Source: an uncultured Lachnoclostridium sp.
GTDB taxonomy: Bacteria; Bacillota; Clostridia; Lachnospirales; Lachnospiraceae
DNA length: 45,096 nt
Assembly (NCBI GenBank): GCA_905212635.1
Contig: CAJMFH010000020.1
Coordinates: 1-45,096 of the forward strand
Direction of reading: 5' to 3'
How positions within the stretch are numbered: position 1 is the first letter of the stretch; every line of letters starts with the position of its first letter. The position numbers and the translations under genes were made by a program. Below the pieces are notes generated by a model. The model made no database searches and had not been told where the DNA came from. It worked only from the letters and a program-made list of their open reading frames with translations. Positions 40,958 to 45,096 of the stretch are shown here, one piece after another.

Positions 40958-41770
40958 ATGATACGATTGGTTGTATGTGATGTAGATGGAACATTGGTAA
41001 AAGATGGCGGTTCCGCTTCTGCGTTGAATCCGGAGTATTATGAAGTGATGAAAGAACTGTCAGAAAAAGGAATTCAGGTTGTGATTTGCAGTGGGCGGCA
41101 GAAAGCAAGCATTGAAAAATTATTTGAGCCGGTCAAAGATCTTTTGTACATAGCAGCAGACGGGGGAAGTCTGATATATCGAAAAGAGAAGTGCATATAT
41201 TCCCAGATTTTGGAAAAAGAAACCTGCTGGCAGATCATTGAGGATGCAAGAAAGATTGAACCCTGTGATATTATGGTTTGCGGAAAAAAACATGCGTATG
41301 CGACAAGTGCAGATTCCGAGATGTACCGCTGGATATCGGATTCTTATGGGTTTGATATTCAGGCAGTGGGCGATTTGCAGAAAAATATATCGGACGATAT
41401 CGTGAAAATCTCCCTGTATCATCATAATATGGTGGAACAGCTGACCAAAGACTGGTTCCGCCCGAAGTGGGAAAACAAAGTGAGATTGAATCTTGCCGGG
41501 ATCCAATGGCTTGACTGTGTGCCAAAAGAAGCGGGAAAAGGAACGGCAGTTGCCTTTTTACAGAAACATCTTAACATTACACCGGAAGAAACCTGCGTGT
41601 TTGGTGATAATGAAAATGATATCGTTATGATGAAACGGGCAAAATACAGTTTTGCCGTAGCGAATGCCCGAGAAGAGGTAAAACGTGCTGCATCCCGTCA
41701 ATGTGGTCCTTATTGGGAAGATGGTGTGCTGGTACAGTTAAAGAAAATAGCAGGTAAGCAGGAAAAGTAG
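40958..41770 (+). CDS. HAD-superfamily Cof-type phosphatase
   Basis: The 270-residue protein has all four HAD motifs. DVDGTLV (residues 8-14) carries the nucleophile, ICSGRQ is motif II, and a lysine near KEAGKGTAV is motif III. FGDNENDIVMMKRA provides the metal-binding motif IV. The type IIB cap between motifs II and III places it with the Cof/YbjI sugar-phosphate or nucleotide phosphatases. The substrate is unknown. The HD-GYP gene follows 15 bases downstream. The gene starts only 21 bases after a strong terminator, so its promoter is unclear. Confidence 0.87.
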   Translation: MIRLVVCDVDGTLVKDGGSASALNPEYYEVMKELSEKGIQVVICSGRQKASIEKLFEPVKDLLYIAADGGSLIYRKEKCIYSQILEKETCWQIIEDARKIEPCDIMVCGKKHAYATSADSEMYRWISDSYGFDIQAVGDLQKNISDDIVKISLYHHNMVEQLTKDWFRPKWENKVRLNLAGIQWLDCVPKEAGKGTAVAFLQKHLNITPEETCVFGDNENDIVMMKRAKYSFAVANAREEVKRAASRQCGPYWEDGVLVQLKKIAGKQEK

Positions 41771-41785
41771 GAAGGAAAAGGGAAC

Positions 41786-42499
41786 ATGACAGGAATGTGG
41801 ATAGTTACAGGATGTTTGATTGTTATTATAGCAGGGCTTGTGGTACTGCTTACCGGTATGTGCCGGAGAGTGGATGTTCTGAAAAAGAAGCAGCAACAGT
41901 ATCACGATATTGTAAATCAGTCGCTGGAGACATTTGCCCATGCCATCGATGCGAAAGATCAAAATACCAATGGTCATTCGGAACGGGTGGCGATTTATTC
42001 GGCGGAGATTGCCAAACGGATGGGAATGTCAGATGAGGAGCAGGAACAGATTTATTATATGGGAATGCTTCACGATATTGGCAAAATAGGAATCCCGGAT
42101 GCTATTTTGAAAAAACCTGGGAAACTCACCGAAGAGGAAATGCAGATCATACGAAACCATCCGACCATCGGCGGTGAGATCTTAAAGGATTTTACGGCAA
42201 TTCAGGGAATCAGCGATGGTGCAAGATATCATCATGAGAGATATGATGGAAATGGTTACAACGAAGGATTAAAAGGCGAAGAAATTCCGCTGGCAGCACG
42301 CATTATCTGCGTGGCAGACAGTTATGATACGATGTCAAGCAAGCGTGTTTACAAAGAACTGCATGAAGAGGATTATATTTTGTCCGAACTTGATCAGTGC
42401 AGCGGAAAACAGTTTGATCCGGCAATCGTGCCATTTATGATAGCGATGATAAAAGACGGAACAGCACCGCTGCCCCGTCCGGATTACAAAAGCCGATAG
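41786..42499 (+). CDS. Membrane-anchored HD-GYP-type phosphohydrolase
   Basis: The 237-residue protein has one N-terminal membrane segment (about residues 5-25), a short coiled linker, and an HD-GYP domain. The metal site is intact: NGHSERVA, MLHDIGKIG (H96/D97), NHPTIGG and HHERYDG. The signature reads GYN (157-159) where GYP is usual. Classical HD-GYP enzymes cut cyclic di-GMP. The loss of proline and lack of a sensor domain leave the substrate uncertain. The 3' end overlaps the convergent minus-strand gene by 16 bases. Confidence 0.87.
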   Translation: MTGMWIVTGCLIVIIAGLVVLLTGMCRRVDVLKKKQQQYHDIVNQSLETFAHAIDAKDQNTNGHSERVAIYSAEIAKRMGMSDEEQEQIYYMGMLHDIGKIGIPDAILKKPGKLTEEEMQIIRNHPTIGGEILKDFTAIQGISDGARYHHERYDGNGYNEGLKGEEIPLAARIICVADSYDTMSSKRVYKELHEEDYILSELDQCSGKQFDPAIVPFMIAMIKDGTAPLPRPDYKSR

Positions 42500-42741
42500 A
42501 TGATCGCGGCAATGATAATGCCGATGATGCTTGCAATCGTAAATTTGATCGTAAGACCAAAGGTGAGAACCAAAACTCCCAGGTCAAGGACGATAGGAGA
42601 GGAAAGTCCGAACGTCTTTCCGTAGGAAAGCCAGGAAAGAGCGGAAACTCCGGCAGTCAGATGGGCGATAAAACTTCCCAGAACGATTCCCGCCAGCAAC
42701 AGTAAAAAAAGCGACCATGTATTTTTTCCGGTACGAGCCAT
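42484..42741 (-). CDS. Small two-helix membrane protein (DUF4321-like)
   Basis: The 85-residue protein has a short basic N-terminus and hydrophobic segments at about residues 9-30 and 50-82. Its glycine-rich first segment (LLLAGIVLGSFIAHLT) and C-terminal segment resemble the DUF4321 family, which has no known function. The ATG at 42741 has GGAGG 10 bases upstream. The longer open frame to 42885 crosses its own promoter and is rejected. Its 3' end overlaps the HD-GYP gene tail to tail. Confidence 0.7.
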   Translation of the reverse strand: MARTGKNTWSLFLLLLAGIVLGSFIAHLTAGVSALSWLSYGKTFGLSSPIVLDLGVLVLTFGLTIKFTIASIIGIIIAAIIYRLL

Positions 42742-42781
42742 AAGGCAATATCCTCCAATCAAAATATATTTATTCTTCTCT

Positions 42782-42810
42782 ATCTTACAATATTTTAAAA
42801 AAATAATCAA
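42782..42810 (-). promoter_or_regulatory. Promoter of the small membrane protein gene
   Basis: On the minus strand, TTGATT (42810-42805) and TAAGAT (42787-42782) are separated by 17 bases, with a leader of about 35 bases. Confidence 0.55.
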
Positions 42811-42814
42811 TGAA

Positions 42815-42833
42815 AAAAAGGAAAATCCTTTTT
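42815..42833. terminator. Small symmetrical hairpin in the divergent spacer
   Basis: AAAAAGGA (42815-42822) and TCCTTTTT (42826-42833) are perfect inverted repeats with a 3-base loop. They are A-rich on one side and T-rich on the other, like a miniature bidirectional terminator. It lies between divergent genes, upstream of dgt, where a terminator is not expected. No clear dgt promoter was found downstream of it. Confidence 0.35.
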
Positions 42834-42888
42834 CGCGTTGAAATATGTAAATGTAGGCAGTTTTTGTTACCCGGAAGGGAGACATAGT

Positions 42889-43899
42889 ATGACATTACGA
42901 GAACAATTTGAAAAAAGAGAACATGATATTCTGAGTCCCTATGCGTCATTCAGCGACCAGTCACAGGGACGGGAGCAGTATGAGGAACCATGTGATCTGC
43001 GGCCGGTTTATCAAAGAGACCGCGACAGAATCCTGCACTGCAAGTCGTTTCGGCGTCTGAAAGGGAAAACGCAGGTGTTCTTATCGCCGGAGGGAGATCA
43101 TTACCGAACCCGGCTGACCCATACGCTGGAAGTGTCACAGAATGCCCGTACCGTGGCAAAGGCACTTCGTTTAAATGAGGATCTGACCGAGGCAATCGCG
43201 CTGGGACATGATCTGGGACATACGCCATTTGGACATGCCGGAGAACGTGTGTTAAACCGTATCTGCCCGGATGGATTTATGCACCAGATCCAAAGCATCC
43301 GTGTTGTAGAGAACCTGGAAAAAAATGGAAAAGGTTTAAACCTGACAAAGGAAGTGCGGGATGGAATCCTGAATCATTCGACATCCGGCCATCCATCCAC
43401 TCTCGAAGGAAAGATTGTACGGCTTTGTGATAAGATTGCCTATGTGAATTCGGACATTGATGATGCCATCCGAGGAAGGATTATTTGTGAAGAAGATCTT
43501 CCGGAAGCCTGTGTTCAGGTTTTGGGAAAGAATCTGCGGGAGAGACTGAATACGCTGATTCACGATATTGTCATACATAGCATGGGAAAAAATGATATCA
43601 TGATGTCGGACGAAACGTATGAGGCATTACAGGAATTGCGGAAATTTATGTTTGCCAATGTTTATGTAAATTCCGAGGCGAAAAGAGAAGAGGGAAAGGC
43701 AGAACGTATGCTCAGCCAGTTATTTTCCTATTATTCCAATCATATTGAAGAGATGCCGGAAGAATATACCCGGATGATATGGGAAAAGGGAGAGAGCATA
43801 TCTACGGTCGTATGCGATTATATCGCGGGAATGACAGACCGGTTTGCCGTATCGACGTATCAGGCGTTGATGATCCCAAGTACATGGCAGATTTACTGA
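42889..43899 (+). CDS. dgt: Deoxyguanosinetriphosphate triphosphohydrolase-like protein
   Basis: The 336-residue HD-domain protein releases triphosphate from dNTPs in characterised relatives. The metal site is seen as LTHTLEVSQ, LGHDLGHTPFGHAGE and, further on, DKIAYVNSDIDDA. It is the shorter dGTPase-like type common in Firmicutes. GGGAG lies 8 bases ahead of the ATG at 42889. The frame continues upstream to 42838 without a ribosome site. dnaG follows after 78 bases, a pairing common in Clostridia. Confidence 0.92.
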   Translation: MTLREQFEKREHDILSPYASFSDQSQGREQYEEPCDLRPVYQRDRDRILHCKSFRRLKGKTQVFLSPEGDHYRTRLTHTLEVSQNARTVAKALRLNEDLTEAIALGHDLGHTPFGHAGERVLNRICPDGFMHQIQSIRVVENLEKNGKGLNLTKEVRDGILNHSTSGHPSTLEGKIVRLCDKIAYVNSDIDDAIRGRIICEEDLPEACVQVLGKNLRERLNTLIHDIVIHSMGKNDIMMSDETYEALQELRKFMFANVYVNSEAKREEGKAERMLSQLFSYYSNHIEEMPEEYTRMIWEKGESISTVVCDYIAGMTDRFAVSTYQALMIPSTWQIY

Positions 43900-43977
43900 T
43901 CCTTTGGTGCTCAGAGTGTGTGCCCGTGTTACTTTGGAATCATTACCGGAAAAGAATAAAAAAAAGGGAAGATGGGA

Positions 43978-45096
43978 ATGTATTACAGTGAAGACTTTGT
44001 TGAGGAAGTGAGACAGCGCAACGATATTGTGGATATCATCTCCTCATATGTAAATTTAAAACGTTCGGGAAGCAACTATGTTGGTCTTTGTCCATTTCAC
44101 AACGAAAAGACAGCATCTTTCTCAGTAAGTGGAAACAAACAGATGTATTACTGCTTTGGCTGTGGAGCCGGCGGAAACGTATTTACTTTTTTGATGGAAT
44201 ACGAAAATCTTACTTTTCCGGAGGCACTTGCCCAGCTGGCAGAACGAGCCGGAATGGAACTGCCCGAACAGTCAGAGACAACCGAAGAAAAACGGCGACG
44301 TAATGTCAGAGAACAGATTTTAGAGATATACAAGATTGCGGCAAATTATTATTACGCTAAACTAAACTCGGAGCGGGGAAGAGAAGCCAAACAGTACCTG
44401 CTCGGAAGAGAGTTGTCGGAAGAGACGATCCGCCATTTTGGATTGGGATACTCGGACAAGTACAGCAACGATCTGTATCAATATATGAAAGCAAAAGGAT
44501 ATGACGATTCGCTCCTGAATCAGACCGGATTGTTTCAGTTTCAGGAAGCAAAGGGCGTGTATGACAAATTTTGGAACCGCGTCATGTTTCCAATCATGGA
44601 CCGCCGCAATAAAGTAATTGCATTTGGTGGACGTGTGATGGGAGATGGCAAACCGAAGTATCTGAATTCACCGGAGACGATGATATTTGATAAAAGCCGT
44701 AACCTGTTTGGGCTCAATTTTGTTCATGGAAAGCAGGATCGCGGAATGATTGTATGCGAGGGCTATATGGATGTGATCGCCCTGCATCAGGCAGGATTTA
44801 CCAATGCGGTTGCTTCGCTGGGAACCGCCTTTACGAGTCAGCAGAGCAGTCTGTTAAAACGATATACCGATACGGTGTATCTCTGCTATGACAGCGATGG
44901 TGCCGGCGTGAAAGCAGCGCTGCGTGCAATCCCGATGCTGAAAGAAGCCGGAATTACGGTAAAAGTCATCAATATGCGGCCGTACAAAGACCCGGATGAA
45001 TTTATCAAGGCGCTTTCAAAAGAAGAATTTCAAAAACGGATCGATCAGGCACAGAACAGTTTCTTTTATGAGATTGACCGCCTCCAGACGGCATAC
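43978..45096 (+). CDS. dnaG: DNA primase, 3' end beyond the window
   Basis: At least 373 residues of the primase that lays RNA primers for replication are present, and the frame is open at the window edge. The N-terminal CHC2 zinc site is C38, H41, C59 and C62 (CPFH...YCFGC). The RNA-polymerase domain has RVMFPIMD and AFGGRVM. The TOPRIM domain has the EGYMDV glutamate and the DSDGAG aspartates. The helicase-binding C-terminus lies outside. The ATG at 43978 is preferred, with AAGGGA 8 bases upstream. An in-frame ATG at 43972 is too close to that site. rpoD is expected next. Confidence 0.96.
   Translation, partial: MYYSEDFVEEVRQRNDIVDIISSYVNLKRSGSNYVGLCPFHNEKTASFSVSGNKQMYYCFGCGAGGNVFTFLMEYENLTFPEALAQLAERAGMELPEQSETTEEKRRRNVREQILEIYKIAANYYYAKLNSERGREAKQYLLGRELSEETIRHFGLGYSDKYSNDLYQYMKAKGYDDSLLNQTGLFQFQEAKGVYDKFWNRVMFPIMDRRNKVIAFGGRVMGDGKPKYLNSPETMIFDKSRNLFGLNFVHGKQDRGMIVCEGYMDVIALHQAGFTNAVASLGTAFTSQQSSLLKRYTDTVYLCYDSDGAGVKAALRAIPMLKEAGITVKVINMRPYKDPDEFIKALSKEEFQKRIDQAQNSFFYEIDRLQTAY

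Noticed and set aside
1..45096. CRISPR arrays, insertion sequences, prophage or integrative element modules
   Set aside because: No regularly spaced direct repeats, transposase, integrase, capsid or relaxase gene was seen. The only repeated element is the small palindromic family reported above.

Overview
The window is a 45 kb stretch of chromosome from a low-to-mid GC Firmicute, most likely a spore-forming Lachnospiraceae (Clostridium cluster XIVa). The basis is gene style and content: a germination protease (gpr) next to spoIIP, an AgrA/AgrC-like LytTR/GHKL pair, an ammonium transporter fused to a P-II domain, a B12-dependent MetH without a C-terminal activation domain, single-chain glycyl-tRNA synthetase, strong AGGAGG ribosome binding sites and consensus sigma-A promoters with 17-base spacers. 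There is no prophage, insertion sequence, CRISPR array or resistance island. Most genes are core or conserved accessory genes.

Layout. 1-6.8 kb (+): ketopantoate reductase, glyQS, cysS, a LytTR response regulator with its GHKL kinase, and a zinc-ribbon membrane protein. 6.8-10.4 kb (-): one very large GH2 glycosidase, divergent from the next block through interlocked promoters. 10.6-17.5 kb (+): GNAT acetyltransferase, a multi-PAS hybrid kinase that lacks a recognisable phospho-accepting histidine, thiD, an anchored hypothetical protein, and the Amt-PII fusion behind an attenuator-like leader. 17.6-20.7 kb (-): secreted beta-helix protein, prfC, tRNA-Gln(CTG). 20.8-23.0 kb (+): guaB and a membrane-anchored amidase. 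23.0-26.7 kb (-): chemoreceptor with a long lysine-rich N-terminal tail, dCMP deaminase, rpsT with a TTG start. 26.8-39.1 kb (+): gpr-spoIIP, a small XRE/LytTR regulator pair, then a closely packed run of phosphatase, MATE pump, proS, metH, two GT2 glycosyltransferases and an LCP ligase. 39.1-45.1 kb (+): ilvN, ilvC, a HAD phosphatase, an HD-GYP-type protein, dgt and dnaG (cut by the window end), with one small membrane protein gene (DUF4321-like) on the minus strand.

Functional themes are translation (three aminoacyl-tRNA synthetases, RF3, S20, tRNA-Gln), nitrogen and amino-acid supply (Amt-PII, ilvNC, metH), nucleotide metabolism (guaB, dCMP deaminase, dgt), sporulation (gpr, spoIIP) and cell-envelope building (two GT2 enzymes, LCP, amidase).

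The most unusual structure not explained by genes is a dispersed palindromic repeat family. It has 13-base ends reading GTAACTATTCAGG inward and a fixed core ACGTGCAAGCACGAC. The arms between differ in sequence from copy to copy, yet remain self-complementary within each copy. Two complete copies (10405-10581 and 40784-40879), one half copy (23020-23052) and one solitary end (20528-20540) lie in intergenic spaces.
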